A DNA stretch of 64,000 nucleotides from contig NZ_QJRF01000076.1 of NCBI RefSeq assembly GCF_013393345.1, positions 124,001-188,000 on the forward strand. Reading direction: 5' to 3'. The stretch is from Pseudomonas taiwanensis (GTDB lineage: Bacteria; Pseudomonadota; Gammaproteobacteria; Pseudomonadales; Pseudomonadaceae). Positions 10,796-19,630 of the stretch are shown piece by piece. The translations under genes and the position numbers were made by a program. The notes beneath the pieces are model-generated. The model was given only the letters and a program-made list of their open reading frames with translations. It ran no database searches and had not been told where the DNA came from. Position 1 is the first letter of the stretch. Every line of letters starts with the position of its first letter.

Positions 10796-12240
10796 GGCTG
10801 TGCCGCCAGGGTCGCGGCAGGGATGTTCAGGACCTGACCAACCTTGACGTTGTCGTTGGACAGCGAGTTGGCCTTGCGCAGTGTCGCCACACTCACTTCG
10901 TAACGCTGGGCGATCAGCGCCAGGCTCTCGCCGGAGGTGACAATGTGCTCGCGCGGGCCAATGGCGATCTTGCCCTGATCACGCAGCCAGGCGACGTAGG
11001 TACCGGGCGGCGGGTTCTGCTGGAAGAACTGCTTCACCCCGGTCTTGATCGAGCGCGCCAAGGCCTGTTGGTGGCCCGGCGATGCCAGCTTCTGGGATTC
11101 GTTATGGTTGGAGATGAACCCGGTTTCCACGAGGATCGAGGGAATATCCGGCGACTTCAGCACCATGAACCCCGCCTGCTCCACCCGACGCTTGTGCAAG
11201 GAAGTGACCTGGCCGACGTTGGACAGCACCTTCTGCCCGACATTGAGGCTGGAAGACAACGTCGCCGTCATCGACAGGTCGAGCAGCACGCCAGCAAGCA
11301 TCCGGTCCTTGTCATCGAGACTGACACTGCCCACGCCGCCGATCAGGTCGGAGCGGTTTTCGTTATCGGCCAGCCAGCGGGCGGTTTCCGACGTGGCGCC
11401 GCGGTCCGACAGGGCGAACACCGAGGCCCCGAAGGCGCTGCGGCTGGGCGCAGCGTCGGCATGAATGGAAACGAAGAGGTCAGCGCCTTTCTTGCGGGCG
11501 ATCTCGGTGCGTTTGCGCAACGGGATGAAATAGTCGCCGGTACGCACCAGTTCGGCGCGGAAGCCTTTCTCCTGGCTGATCTGGCGCTGCAGTTCCTTGG
11601 CGATGGCCAGCGTCACGTTCTTCTCATGCTGGCCCTTGGGCCCAAGGGCACCGGGGTCTTCGCCGCCGTGGCCGGCGTCGATTGCGACCACGATGTCGCG
11701 CTTGCCACCGGGCACTGGCGGCAGCTTGCTGGGGACCGGCTGGGTGGGTGTCACGGGCGGTTGCGGCGTGGTCGGTGCAATCGCCACCTGGGGCGCGCTG
11801 GCCTCTTTGGCGGCGGCTTCCTGATCGAACAGGTCCACCACCAGGCGGTTGCCGTACTGCTGGTTGGGCGCCAGGAAAAAGCTTTTCGGCGTCACGGTGG
11901 AAGATATATCGATCACCACCCGCAGGTCGGTGGGCGTGCGCTGGGCGGAGCGAACACTGGTGATCGGCGTATTGCTGAGGGACAACTGCTCCAGCTTGGT
12001 AGCCAGCTGGGCGCCATTGATATCGATGACGATGCGGTTGGGCGCCGTCAGGGTGAATACGGAATGTTGCACCGGCCCGGATAGATCGAAGACCAGACGG
12101 GTATTGTCAGGCGCGCGCCAAAGCCGCACCCCGCGGACCTCCGCGGCAGCCAGGACATCAGCGGCGAACGCCGCGAGCAGAACCCCAATCCCGGCAAACA
12201 GTGCGCGCGAGCGCATACCCCACCCCATCTTTGTTTTCAT
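10792..12240 (-). CDS. amiB: N-acetylmuramoyl-L-alanine amidase, AmiB-like, with AMIN and LysM domains
   Basis: 482 residues from ATG 12240; a start at 12216 (MRSRALFAG) is also possible. A signal peptide ([20 protein letters not shown]) precedes an AMIN domain (about 35-135) that targets septal peptidoglycan. A Pro-rich linker leads to the Amidase_3 zinc domain ([16 protein letters not shown], with E and H ligands following), and a C-terminal LysM repeat ([19 protein letters not shown]) ends the protein. It cleaves the amide between muramic acid and the stem peptide during daughter-cell separation. It overlaps tsaE by an ATGA junction and mutL by four bases. Confidence 0.95.
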   Translation of the reverse strand: MKTKMGWGMRSRALFAGIGVLLAAFAADVLAAAEVRGVRLWRAPDNTRLVFDLSGPVQHSVFTLTAPNRIVIDINGAQLATKLEQLSLSNTPITSVRSAQRTPTDLRVVIDISSTVTPKSFFLAPNQQYGNRLVVDLFDQEAAAKEASAPQVAIAPTTPQPPVTPTQPVPSKLPPVPGGKRDIVVAIDAGHGGEDPGALGPKGQHEKNVTLAIAKELQRQISQEKGFRAELVRTGDYFIPLRKRTEIARKKGADLFVSIHADAAPSRSAFGASVFALSDRGATSETARWLADNENRSDLIGGVGSVSLDDKDRMLAGVLLDLSMTATLSSSLNVGQKVLSNVGQVTSLHKRRVEQAGFMVLKSPDIPSILVETGFISNHNESQKLASPGHQQALARSIKTGVKQFFQQNPPPGTYVAWLRDQGKIAIGPREHIVTSGESLALIAQRYEVSVATLRKANSLSNDNVKVGQVLNIPAATLAAQP

Positions 12241-12704
12241 GCTCCCAAGGCCAGGGCGGCACACCATGCTTCGCCACGTTTGGTATGTGGCGAAAAACGC
12301 AGCGAACGGCCGCCCGCTTGCGGCGTAATGTTAATGTCCAGGTCGGCCTTTGGCAAAATGCCGGCGCCCCGCTGGGGCCACTCGATCAGACACAAGGCGT
12401 CGCCTTCGAAGTAGTCGCGGATACCCAGAAATTCCAGTTCTTCCGGGTCGGCCAGGCGGTATAGATCGAAATGGAAGGCGCGCTTGTCACCTATTTCATA
12501 AGGCTCCACCAGGGTGAAGGTGGGACTTTTCACCGCCCCGGCATGACCCAATCCCCGCAGGAGGCCGCGAGATAGCGTGGTCTTGCCCGCTCCCAGATCC
12601 CCGTGCAGATAGAGAATGCCGTGCCCTTCGGTCAGGGTCGCCAGACGGGCGCCGAGGGCCATCATGGCGTCCTCGCCTTCGGCATACAGGATCACTTCAG
12701 GCAC
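12237..12704 (-). CDS. tsaE: tRNA threonylcarbamoyladenosine synthesis ATPase TsaE
   Basis: 155 residues with a P-loop GDLGAGKTT near residue 35 and SPTFTLVEPYE, the TsaE (YjeE) signature. Together with TsaB and TsaD it supports transfer of threonylcarbamoyl to A37 of ANN-reading tRNAs, an essential modification. The start is GTG at 12704, with GAGGAG eight bases upstream, and it lies 13 bases inside the end of the nnrD/nnrE gene. Overlap on both sides points to tightly coupled translation in the cluster. Confidence 0.96.
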   Translation of the reverse strand: MPEVILYAEGEDAMMALGARLATLTEGHGILYLHGDLGAGKTTLSRGLLRGLGHAGAVKSPTFTLVEPYEIGDKRAFHFDLYRLADPEELEFLGIRDYFEGDALCLIEWPQRGAGILPKADLDINITPQAGGRSLRFSPHTKRGEAWCAALALGA

Positions 12705-14191
12705 GGTGCAAACTCCTCGAGCAACTGACGAATGGTCGGAATCAGATCGCTGGCCGCCAGCCCCCGGCCCGCTCGGGCCAGGTTCTCGCCCGCATTGGCA
12801 TGCAGCCAGACCGCAAGGCAGGCGGCGGCATAGCCGTGCATCCCCTGCGCCAGCAGGGCGCCGATCAGCCCGGCGAGCACATCGCCCAGCCCCGCCCCGG
12901 CCATTACCGGATGACCGCGATCACAAAGTGCGAGACGGCCATCAGGGGCCGCCACCAGACTGCCAGCGCCTTTCAGCAGGACGACAGCATTGAACTTCTG
13001 CGCCAGCGCGAGGGCCGCGCGCGGCCGATCAGCCTGTACCTCGTCGGTCGGAATACCGAGCAGGCGCCCCGCCTCGCCCGGATGCGGCGTGATCACCGAC
13101 CCCGCAGGCAGTTGAGCCTGACCGTTCGCGAGCAGATTGAGTGCATCGGCGTCCCAGACCTGGGTAGCCTCCAAGCCGACCACGACGCTGAGCAGGCTGC
13201 GCCCCCAAGCGCCCTGCCCCAGCCCCGGCCCCACTACCAGCACATCGGCTTTCTCGGCCAAGGCCAGCAATTGATTGGCGGAGCTGATCCCGGCACACAT
13301 CACTTCCGGACACCTCGCCAGGGCGGCAGCAACATGCTCCGGCCGGGTCGCCAGGGATACCAGTCCGGCGCCGCTACGCAGCGCACTCTCCGCCGACAGC
13401 AGTGCCGCGCCGCCCAGCCCACGATCACCGCCCACGACCAGCAGGTGCCCGAACTGCCCTTTGTGAGCGGTACGCGGCCGCGGCGCCAGGCGTTGCAGAC
13501 TGCCCGCCGCCATGCGCTCGGCGACACGGGGCGTTGCAGCGACCAGTGCGGTGTCGGCCTGCAGATCATCGAACACCAGTTCGCCGACCTGGTTCGGCGC
13601 ATCCGCCGTGAAAAGGCCCAGCTTGAGCCCGATAAAGGTCACCGTCAGATCCGCGCGCACCGCAACACCCAGCACACGACCGGTATCGGCACAGAGGCCG
13701 GACGGAATATCCACTGCCAGCACCGGCAGGCCACTGGCATTGACCAGGCGGATGGCCTGCGCATAGGGCTCGCGCACTACGCCAGCAAGACCGGTACCCA
13801 GCAGCGCATCGACTATGACGCCTTCGAGTACCGCGCATTCACTCCAGGGCTGGATGGCGATCCCGGCGGCAACGGCTTCGTCCCGTGCCAATGCGGCATC
13901 ACCAACCAACGCATCGGCAGCGCCCACAGCCAGGACCTTCACCCGCCAGCCGGCACGCAAGGCCAGAGCAGCGACCAGATAACCATCGCCGGCATTATTG
14001 CCACGCCCGGCCAGCACGCTGAGGCTACCTGCCTCAGGCCAGCGTCGGCGCAAGGCACGCCAGGCCGCATGGGCGGCGCGCTGCATCAGCTCGAAACCCG
14101 GGATACCCGCCGCAATCAGACGGGCATCGAGGTCGCGCACCTGGGCGGCGCTATGAAGTGAAAGTGGCAGGTCGTCGCGGGAGGAAAGCAT
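12692..14191 (-). CDS. nnrD: Bifunctional NAD(P)HX epimerase/dehydratase
   Basis: 499 residues. The N-terminal YjeF_N domain is the NAD(P)HX epimerase (LAGRGNNAGDGYLVA; VDIPSGL), and the C-terminal ribokinase-like ATP/ADP-dependent dehydratase shows LVVGGDRGLGGAALLSAESA and GAGLGDVLAGLIGA. The usual GTGDVLAG here reads GLGDVLAG. The enzyme repairs hydrated NADH and NADPH. No ribosome site is obvious before ATG 14191. It heads the minus-strand cluster nnrD-tsaE-amiB-mutL-miaA-hfq-hflX and is divergent from queG, with 68 bases between them. Confidence 0.96.
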   Translation of the reverse strand: MLSSRDDLPLSLHSAAQVRDLDARLIAAGIPGFELMQRAAHAAWRALRRRWPEAGSLSVLAGRGNNAGDGYLVAALALRAGWRVKVLAVGAADALVGDAALARDEAVAAGIAIQPWSECAVLEGVIVDALLGTGLAGVVREPYAQAIRLVNASGLPVLAVDIPSGLCADTGRVLGVAVRADLTVTFIGLKLGLFTADAPNQVGELVFDDLQADTALVAATPRVAERMAAGSLQRLAPRPRTAHKGQFGHLLVVGGDRGLGGAALLSAESALRSGAGLVSLATRPEHVAAALARCPEVMCAGISSANQLLALAEKADVLVVGPGLGQGAWGRSLLSVVVGLEATQVWDADALNLLANGQAQLPAGSVITPHPGEAGRLLGIPTDEVQADRPRAALALAQKFNAVVLLKGAGSLVAAPDGRLALCDRGHPVMAGAGLGDVLAGLIGALLAQGMHGYAAACLAVWLHANAGENLARAGRGLAASDLIPTIRQLLEEFAPCLK

Positions 14192-14223
14192 CGGATTCGG
14201 TTATGGCTGCGAGGTCTGGCAGA

Positions 14224-14229
14224 ATTATA
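14224..14229 (-). promoter_or_regulatory. Candidate -10 box for the nnrD-tsaE-amiB-mutL cluster
   Basis: The minus strand reads TATAAT 33 bases upstream of the nnrD start codon. No good -35 hexamer is present at 16-18 bases, so this is only a candidate sigma-70 promoter. Confidence 0.35.
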
Positions 14230-14259
14230 TCCACCTCGCCACCGGTTTCCCGCCCCAGC

Positions 14260-15330
14260 ATGACCCTTTCCACGCAAGATCTCGCCTCCCTCGCCCAATC
14301 GATCAAGGAATGGGGCCGAGAGCTGGGCTTTCAGCAGGTGGGTATCACCGATGTGGAACTCGGCGAACACGAACACCACTTGCAGCGATGGCTGGACGCC
14401 GGCTACCAGGGCGAGATGGACTATATGGCCGCGCATGGCAGCAAGCGCTCCCACCCTGACGAGCTGGTGCCGGGCACGTTGCGCGTGATTTCCCTGCGCA
14501 TGGATTACCTGCCCGGCGACACGCGGATGGCCAAGGTGCTGGGCCAGCCGGAAAAGGCCTATGTGTCGCGCTACGCCCTGGGCCGCGACTATCACAAACT
14601 GATCCGCAAACGCCTGCAGCACCTGGCCGAACGCATCGAGAAGGCGATAGGCCCCTTCAGCTACCGCGCCTTCGTCGACAGCGCACCGGTACTGGAGAAA
14701 GCCATCGCGGAGAAGGCCGGCCTGGGCTGGATCGGCAAGAACACCCTGGTTCTCAATCGCAAGGCCGGCAGCTACTTCTTCCTCGGCGAGCTGTTCGTCG
14801 ATGCCCCGCTACCGGTGGACGCACCGCACGGCAGCGAACATTGCGGCCGTTGCTCGGCGTGCATGGATATCTGCCCGACCGCCGCGTTCACAGGCCCCTA
14901 TCAGTTGGACGCGCGGCGCTGCATCTCCTACCTGACCATCGAATACAAGGGCAGCATTCCCGAAGACTTGCGCCCGCTGATCGGCAATCGGGTATTCGGC
15001 TGCGACGACTGCCAGATGGTCTGCCCGTGGAACCGCTTCGCCCGCCCGTCGGATGAAGGCGATTTCCAGCCGCGCCATGGCCTGGACAACGCCGAACTGG
15101 CGGAGCTGTTCCGCTGGAGCGAGGAAGAATTCCTGAGTCGCACCGAAGGCTCGCCCCTACGCCGCGCCGGCTATGAGCGCTGGTTACGCAATCTGGCAGT
15201 GGGGTTGGGCAATGCGCCTTCGAGCATTCCGGTACTGGAGGCGCTCAACCTGCGCCGCGAACATCCCTCGGCGCTGGTTCGCGAGCATGTGGAGTGGGCG
15301 CTTGCCCGGCACGGGGCAAGCGGGGCCTGA
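14260..15330 (+). CDS. queG: Epoxyqueuosine reductase
   Basis: 356 residues from ATG 14260 (MTLSTQDLASLAQSIKEW); the frame is open further upstream into nnrD. The cobalamin-binding domain contains FVDSAPVLEKAIAEKAGLG, whose Asp is the proposed catalytic acid. A ferredoxin-like insert follows with two [4Fe-4S] motifs (CGRCSACMDICP and CDDCQMVCPW), and the C-terminus is HEAT-like. It reduces epoxyqueuosine to queuosine in tRNA Asp, Asn, His and Tyr using B12. It ends one base from the orn stop codon, tail to tail. Confidence 0.96.
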   Translation: MTLSTQDLASLAQSIKEWGRELGFQQVGITDVELGEHEHHLQRWLDAGYQGEMDYMAAHGSKRSHPDELVPGTLRVISLRMDYLPGDTRMAKVLGQPEKAYVSRYALGRDYHKLIRKRLQHLAERIEKAIGPFSYRAFVDSAPVLEKAIAEKAGLGWIGKNTLVLNRKAGSYFFLGELFVDAPLPVDAPHGSEHCGRCSACMDICPTAAFTGPYQLDARRCISYLTIEYKGSIPEDLRPLIGNRVFGCDDCQMVCPWNRFARPSDEGDFQPRHGLDNAELAELFRWSEEEFLSRTEGSPLRRAGYERWLRNLAVGLGNAPSSIPVLEALNLRREHPSALVREHVEWALARHGASGA

Positions 15331-15331
15331 A

Positions 15332-15874
15332 TCAGATCTTGAAGAAGTGCTCGCGGTAGTGCTGAAGCTCCGCGATCGAATCACGGATATCGTCCATTGC
15401 CAGGTGGCTGCTGCTCTTCTTCACCCCTTCACGCACTTTCGGCGACCAGCGCGCGGCCAACTCCTTGACGGTGGAAACGTCCAGGTTGCGGTAGTGGAAG
15501 TAGGCTTCCAGTTGCGGCATGTGCCGATAGAGGAAGCGGCGGTCCTGGCAGATGCTATTGCCGCAGATCGGCGATTTGCCCTTGGGCACCCATTGTTCGA
15601 GGAAGGTCAGGGTCTGCGCCTCGGCTTCCGCCATGCTGATACGGCTCTCGCGTACGCGCTGGGTCAGACCGCTCTGGCCATGCTGACGGGTGTTCCACTC
15701 ATCCATGCCGGCAAGAATCTCATCGCTCTGATGGATCGCAATGGTCGGACCCTCGGCCAGGACGTTCAACTCGCTGTCCGTCACGATGGTGGCCATTTCG
15801 ATGATGACGTCCGTATCCGGGTTCAGGCCGGTCATTTCCAGATCGATCCAGATCAGGTTCAGGGCATTCTGCAT
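15332..15874 (-). CDS. orn: Oligoribonuclease
   Basis: 180 residues, [22 protein letters not shown]. This is a DEDDh 3'-5' exonuclease with Asp/Glu in IDLEMTG and the His/Asp pair in [10 protein letters not shown]. It degrades two-nucleotide RNAs including pGpG, the last step of c-di-GMP breakdown in Pseudomonas, so it bears on the FimX/FimW signalling encoded further along. Start ATG 15874 has GGAGA six bases upstream; an upstream in-frame start at 15901 is less likely. Confidence 0.97.
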   Translation of the reverse strand: MQNALNLIWIDLEMTGLNPDTDVIIEMATIVTDSELNVLAEGPTIAIHQSDEILAGMDEWNTRQHGQSGLTQRVRESRISMAEAEAQTLTFLEQWVPKGKSPICGNSICQDRRFLYRHMPQLEAYFHYRNLDVSTVKELAARWSPKVREGVKKSSSHLAMDDIRDSIAELQHYREHFFKI

Positions 15875-15909
15875 GTTCGGTCTCCAGGGCAAGACGCGCA
15901 TTCTAGCTC

Positions 15910-16051
15910 AGAGCCTATCCACCGATCTGCTGCGCGTCGGCCCTGCTGCGTTAAAAGCAGGCTCGGGTGCTCATTTACCACTCGTAAACTCCGCGCCCTC
16001 GCCTGCTTCTGCCTTGCATGACTCTAGCTCGCGATATCGTGAACAGGCTCT
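15910..16051. repeat. MITE-like palindromic intergenic element
   Basis: A 142-base element with imperfect terminal inverted repeats. It begins AGAGCCTATCCAC and its other end read backwards is AGAGCCTGTTCAC. Nested inside are GCAGGC...GCCTGC (starting near 15957) and a central TTTAC-CACTC-GTAAA hairpin. It has no coding capacity and fills the space between orn and rsgA. I see no clear target-site duplication. Similar intergenic palindromes are, from memory, repeated in Pseudomonas genomes, but copy number cannot be judged here. Confidence 0.65.
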
Positions 16052-16112
16052 CGGGGCCTGAAGTGGTGGGCTGCGTGCTAAACTCGCGCGGTTTTTTCCA
16101 AGCGGAACCACC

Positions 16113-17144
16113 ATGGCCAAACGCCAACTTACCCGCCGGCAGAGCTGGCGCATCGAGAAGATTCAGGAGGAGCGCGCCGCCCGCGCAGCCAAGCGGGAGT
16201 CGCGCGCACTCGAAGAGCTTGAGGGTGGCGACCTCGGCCCCGAGCAGACGGGTCTGGTGATCGCCCACTTCGGCGTCCAGGTGGAGGTCGAAGCCCTGGA
16301 CGGCGAGCAGGCCGGCGAAGTGGTGCGCTGCCACTTGCGCGCCAACCTGCCGCCCCTGGTGACCGGTGATCGCGTCGTCTGGCGCCATGGCAACCAGGGC
16401 AGCGGCGTGATCGTCGCCCAGCTGCCCCGCAGCTCCGAGCTGTGCCGACCGGACATGCGAGGCGTGCTCAAGCCGGTGGCGGCCAACGTCGACCAGATCG
16501 TCATCGTCTTCGCCCCGCTCCCGCATCCGCACGCCAACCTGATCGACCGTTACCTGATCGCTGCCGAGCACGCTGGCATCCACCCGCTGCTGCTGCTGAA
16601 CAAGGCCGATCTGGTGGATGACGAAAACGCCGCCATGCTCGACGACCTGCTCGGCGTGTATCGCCAGCTGGGCTACCCGCTGCTGGAAGTATCGGCGCGC
16701 GAAGGCGGCGGCATGGAAGACCTGATGGCCCGGCTCGACGGCCACATCAGCGTGTTCGTCGGCCAGTCCGGCGTGGGCAAGTCGTCGCTGGTCAACAGCC
16801 TGTTGCCGGGAGTGGACACCCGCGTAGGCGCGCTTTCCGAACTCACCGGCAAGGGCACCCACACCACCACGACGGCGCGCCTGTTCCACTTCCCGGGCGG
16901 CGGCGAGCTGATCGACTCCCCCGGTATCCGCGAGTTCGGCCTGGGGCATGTCAGCCGTAGCGATGTCGAGGCCGGCTTCGTCGAGTTCAACGAGCTGCTC
17001 GGAACCTGTCGCTTCCGCGACTGCAAACACGACCGCGAACCGGGCTGCGCCCTGCTCAAGGCCCTGGAAGACGGCCGCGTGCATCCGCAACGGATGGCCA
17101 GTTACCGGCACATCCTTTCCAGCCTGCCGGTGGACGAATACTGA
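16113..17144 (+). CDS. rsgA: Small ribosomal subunit biogenesis GTPase RsgA
   Basis: 343 residues. An N-terminal basic tail and OB fold (VTGDRVVWR) precede a circularly permuted G domain, where the NKAD motif (LLLNKADLV) comes before the P-loop ([10 protein letters not shown]) and DSPGIREF. The C-terminal zinc finger has the Cys/His set [14 protein letters not shown]. It checks late 30S assembly and is stimulated by the ribosome. An extended -10 (TG..TAAACT, 16076-16084) lies 28 bases upstream, just outside the MITE-like element, so the promoter may abut the repeat. Confidence 0.97.
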   Translation: MAKRQLTRRQSWRIEKIQEERAARAAKRESRALEELEGGDLGPEQTGLVIAHFGVQVEVEALDGEQAGEVVRCHLRANLPPLVTGDRVVWRHGNQGSGVIVAQLPRSSELCRPDMRGVLKPVAANVDQIVIVFAPLPHPHANLIDRYLIAAEHAGIHPLLLLNKADLVDDENAAMLDDLLGVYRQLGYPLLEVSAREGGGMEDLMARLDGHISVFVGQSGVGKSSLVNSLLPGVDTRVGALSELTGKGTHTTTTARLFHFPGGGELIDSPGIREFGLGHVSRSDVEAGFVEFNELLGTCRFRDCKHDREPGCALLKALEDGRVHPQRMASYRHILSSLPVDEY

Positions 17145-17166
17145 GCCGGCAGCCGCCCGGCAACGC

Positions 17167-17189
17167 AAAAGCCGCGTAAGGCGCGGCTT
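17167..17189. terminator. Bidirectional terminator between rsgA and the SDR gene
   Basis: Stem AAGCCGCG/CGCGGCTT with a five-base loop. On the minus strand it is followed by TTTT (complement of 17167-17170), so it best terminates the SDR gene. On the plus strand it lies 24 bases after rsgA. Confidence 0.75.
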
Positions 17190-17210
17190 CTGCTCGGCAT
17201 CCGCTAGGCG

Positions 17211-18086
17211 TCAGCCCGACACAGCCTCGATACCGGGATGCGCATAGGGTGGGAGGACGGGCGCCGGCAGGGTCTCGACACCGTCCAGGGAGTGGACGGT
17301 CAGCCCGGCGGAGAGCGGGAAGTGCAGACTGTGGGTGAGCAGTCCGGTGCGTTCCCGGGCAGGTAGGTGACAGAGCGCCAGCGCCGTCTCGGCCAGGTAT
17401 TCCACCCGCTCGGTGGGGTACTCGGCCGGGATATAACGGGCGGCACCCGGCGTGAGAATCGCGGTACTCGGCGCAACCAGGTTGACCGCGATGTTATCGG
17501 CTTCCAGCTCGGCGGCCAGCCCCTGGGTGAAGCGCGCTAGAGCAGCCTTGGCCGCGGCATAGACACTGATACCGCCTACCCGGGCGAAGTCGTCGTAGGG
17601 TTTCAGCGGCGGCAGGGCGGTGACCGAGCCCAGGTTGACTATCCAGCCGGCGCCGCGCGGGCGCATCAGTGGGATCGCAGCCTTGCAGAGGGCAAAGGGA
17701 ATGCGCAGGTAGTGGTCCAGCGTGCGTTCGTACACCTCCAGCGGCATGTCCTCCACGCGACTGTAGTCCGCCACTCCGGCATTGTTCACCAGGATGTCCA
17801 GCCCGCCTGCCAGCTGCGCCGCGCGGGCCGGCAGCGCATCGCGCTCGGCTGCGTTGCACAGGTCCACGGCGAGCGGGATGGCGCGGCCACCAGCCTGCTC
17901 GATCAGGCCCACCGTTTCGGCCAGGGTGCCGCTCATGCTCGCCGAGTGCTCCTGGCTGCGCGCCGCGACCACCACAGTGGCGCCTGCGGAGGCGAGACGC
18001 TGGGCGATGGCGCGGCCGATGCCGCGGCTGGCACCGGTCACCAGTGCGACCTTGCCGGCGAGTTCGGGCTTGCGGGAATGGGACAT
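17211..18086 (-). CDS. Short-chain dehydrogenase/reductase
   Basis: 291 residues. Rossmann signature TGASRGIGRAIA at about 17-28, NNAG at about 100, and the catalytic region with Ser in NLGSV and Tyr/Lys in VYAAAKAAL. These are classical SDR features, and the VAARSQEH segment after beta-2 suggests NADP(H). The C-terminus is longer than in typical 250-residue SDRs (extra PPYAHPGIEAVSG tail). The substrate is unknown. The gene follows an AraC-type regulator on the same strand and sits opposite two small ferredoxin-fold proteins, suggesting a catabolic or detoxifying role. Confidence 0.88.
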   Translation of the reverse strand: MSHSRKPELAGKVALVTGASRGIGRAIAQRLASAGATVVVAARSQEHSASMSGTLAETVGLIEQAGGRAIPLAVDLCNAAERDALPARAAQLAGGLDILVNNAGVADYSRVEDMPLEVYERTLDHYLRIPFALCKAAIPLMRPRGAGWIVNLGSVTALPPLKPYDDFARVGGISVYAAAKAALARFTQGLAAELEADNIAVNLVAPSTAILTPGAARYIPAEYPTERVEYLAETALALCHLPARERTGLLTHSLHFPLSAGLTVHSLDGVETLPAPVLPPYAHPGIEAVSG

Positions 18087-18115
18087 GGTTCATCTCCTCA
18101 GGGATTGGATGAACC
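18087..18115 (-). promoter_or_regulatory. Hairpin presenting the SDR ribosome-binding site
   Basis: A perfect 8-bp inverted repeat, GGTTCATC/GATGAACC, directly abuts the SDR start codon. The Shine-Dalgarno GAGGAG sits in the 13-base loop and the stem edge of the transcript. It could be an RNA control element or a DNA operator. Confidence 0.5.
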
Positions 18116-18179
18116 GATTGTGTGAGGTCCGCCTGCGGACAACCGTCGCTCTGTCACTCAACACGCGCTACCGGATCGC

Positions 18180-19181
18180 TCACTGCGCGTTTCGGTAACG
18201 GCTGGGTGGATGGCCCGTCAGCCGCACCATCGCACGGCGCATCGCGGCGGCGTTGCTGAACCCCAGATAACCGGCTACCCGCTCGATAGGCCACTCGGTA
18301 TTGCGCAGGTAATGTTTCGCCGCTTCCAGCAGGCAGGCCTCGCGCAGGGCGCGGTAGCCAGTGCCTTCGGCGTGCAGCCGGCGGCGCAGCGTGGCCACGC
18401 TGAGGGACAGCGCGGCGCCGAGTTCCTGCTGGGTCGGCAGCGGCGCCTGCCGCGCCAGGGCGGCATCGATGAAACTGCGCACCTGCTGGGCCAGCGGAAC
18501 CTGCGAGGCCGGCTCGCCGGCCGCCAGGCGAAAGGGGAAGTCCACCAGGAAGGCCTCGAGCTCCGCAGGCCGGCGCCGCACCGGACGCGCCAGCAGCGCG
18601 GCGTCGAAGACGAAACCGTAGGTCGGTTGCCCGACCTCCACGGGGCGGTCGAACAGGCTGAGGAAGGGAATGGCGTCCTCGCGGTTCGGATGGCCGATAA
18701 AGTTGCGCAGCGGGCGGATGGGTTCGCCGATCAGCCAGGTGAACAAGCGCTGGTAGAACAGCAGCCCGGTGACATCCACCAGGCAGGCCGCCGGGCTGTG
18801 CCGGCGGCGCAGCGAGTCCATGCGAAAAACCGCGGCGCCCTGATCGGTGGAAAGGCTCAACGCCCCCGCTCGCGGGTTCAGCATCGAGCAGAAGTCGGCG
18901 GCGCAGTGGATGGCATCGGCCAAGGTCCGGCAGCTCAGCAGACAGCGGCAGAGCAAGTCCACCTCGCGCTTACGCATCGGTGGGTGGCCGTCGCCCTGGG
19001 CAACCTGGGCCTCCAAGTGCTCGATGGCCGAACGGTACAGCGTGGCGAATGCGCCGGCGGACAGGTGCCCGGCCGCGTCGGCCATTGCCGCGCTGTCGGC
19101 ACCGCTGCGGCGCAACTCGTCCAGCAGCCGGGTACCAAGGCCCGGGGCGGGTGGAACTTCGGCGGAACGGGATCGCGGCAT
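18180..19181 (-). CDS. AraC family transcriptional regulator (OruR-like architecture)
   Basis: 333 residues. The N-terminal ligand-binding domain is of the type common in Pseudomonas AraC proteins (about 20-210). The C-terminal double helix-turn-helix (about 235-333) shows SLSVATLRRRLHAEGTGYRA and the signature LGFSNAAAMRRAMVRLTGHPPSRYR. It lies upstream of the SDR gene and is divergent from the NIPSNAP-Dabb pair, so it probably controls both sides in response to a substrate. A 7-bp inverted repeat lies in the divergent gap (19219-19240). Confidence 0.9.
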   Translation of the reverse strand: MPRSRSAEVPPAPGLGTRLLDELRRSGADSAAMADAAGHLSAGAFATLYRSAIEHLEAQVAQGDGHPPMRKREVDLLCRCLLSCRTLADAIHCAADFCSMLNPRAGALSLSTDQGAAVFRMDSLRRRHSPAACLVDVTGLLFYQRLFTWLIGEPIRPLRNFIGHPNREDAIPFLSLFDRPVEVGQPTYGFVFDAALLARPVRRRPAELEAFLVDFPFRLAAGEPASQVPLAQQVRSFIDAALARQAPLPTQQELGAALSLSVATLRRRLHAEGTGYRALREACLLEAAKHYLRNTEWPIERVAGYLGFSNAAAMRRAMVRLTGHPPSRYRNAQ

Positions 19182-19218
19182 ACAGCCCAGCCTGAGCGTT
19201 CTAATGGCGTTGGGTGAT

Positions 19219-19240
19219 CGGTCGGGTAGCGGTCCGACCG
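19219..19240. promoter_or_regulatory. Inverted repeat in divergent promoter region
   Basis: CGGTCGG and CCGACCG separated by eight bases lie between the AraC gene and the small-protein pair. This is a candidate operator, although AraC proteins more often bind direct repeats. Confidence 0.35.
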
Positions 19241-19288
19241 GGTATGAGCATGCAAGATGTCCATCGAATTTGGCAAAGGGCCCGATCG

Positions 19289-19630
19289 ATGATTCACCTT
19301 CTTGACGAACTCACCCTCGACGCCAGCGACGTGAAACAGGTGCTGGCGCTGCTCGACGAGGAATTGCTGCCGGGCCGAGCGGAGCCCATTCCGCACCTGC
19401 TCAACCGCTGGGTCTCGCCGCCGGTGGTGGTGCCGGGTGTGTCCACCACGCTCTGGCTGCTCTGGCAGGTACCCGATCCGCCGGCCTATTACCGGATGCG
19501 CGGCAACCCCGGTTCGACGCCAGCCGTCTGGCCGAAGCTGGACCGTCTCTGCCACCAGCGGCAGCGCCACATCCTGACTGACGCGGAGGCGGTGCTGCCG
19601 CTGCCGGGGGAGTTCGATCATGCCGGCTGA
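19289..19630 (+). CDS. NIPSNAP-like small ferredoxin-fold protein
   Basis: 113 residues from ATG 19289 (MIHLLDELTLD), chosen because AAAGGG lies eight bases upstream; ATG 19244 is also in frame. The pattern STTLWLLWQVPDPPAYYRMR followed by a C-terminal RQRHIL resembles NIPSNAP/Dabb dimeric alpha-beta barrel proteins. The assignment is by pattern only. The last 11 bases overlap the next gene, so the two proteins are probably made together and may form a heteromer. No catalytic residues can be named. Confidence 0.7.
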   Translation: MIHLLDELTLDASDVKQVLALLDEELLPGRAEPIPHLLNRWVSPPVVVPGVSTTLWLLWQVPDPPAYYRMRGNPGSTPAVWPKLDRLCHQRQRHILTDAEAVLPLPGEFDHAG

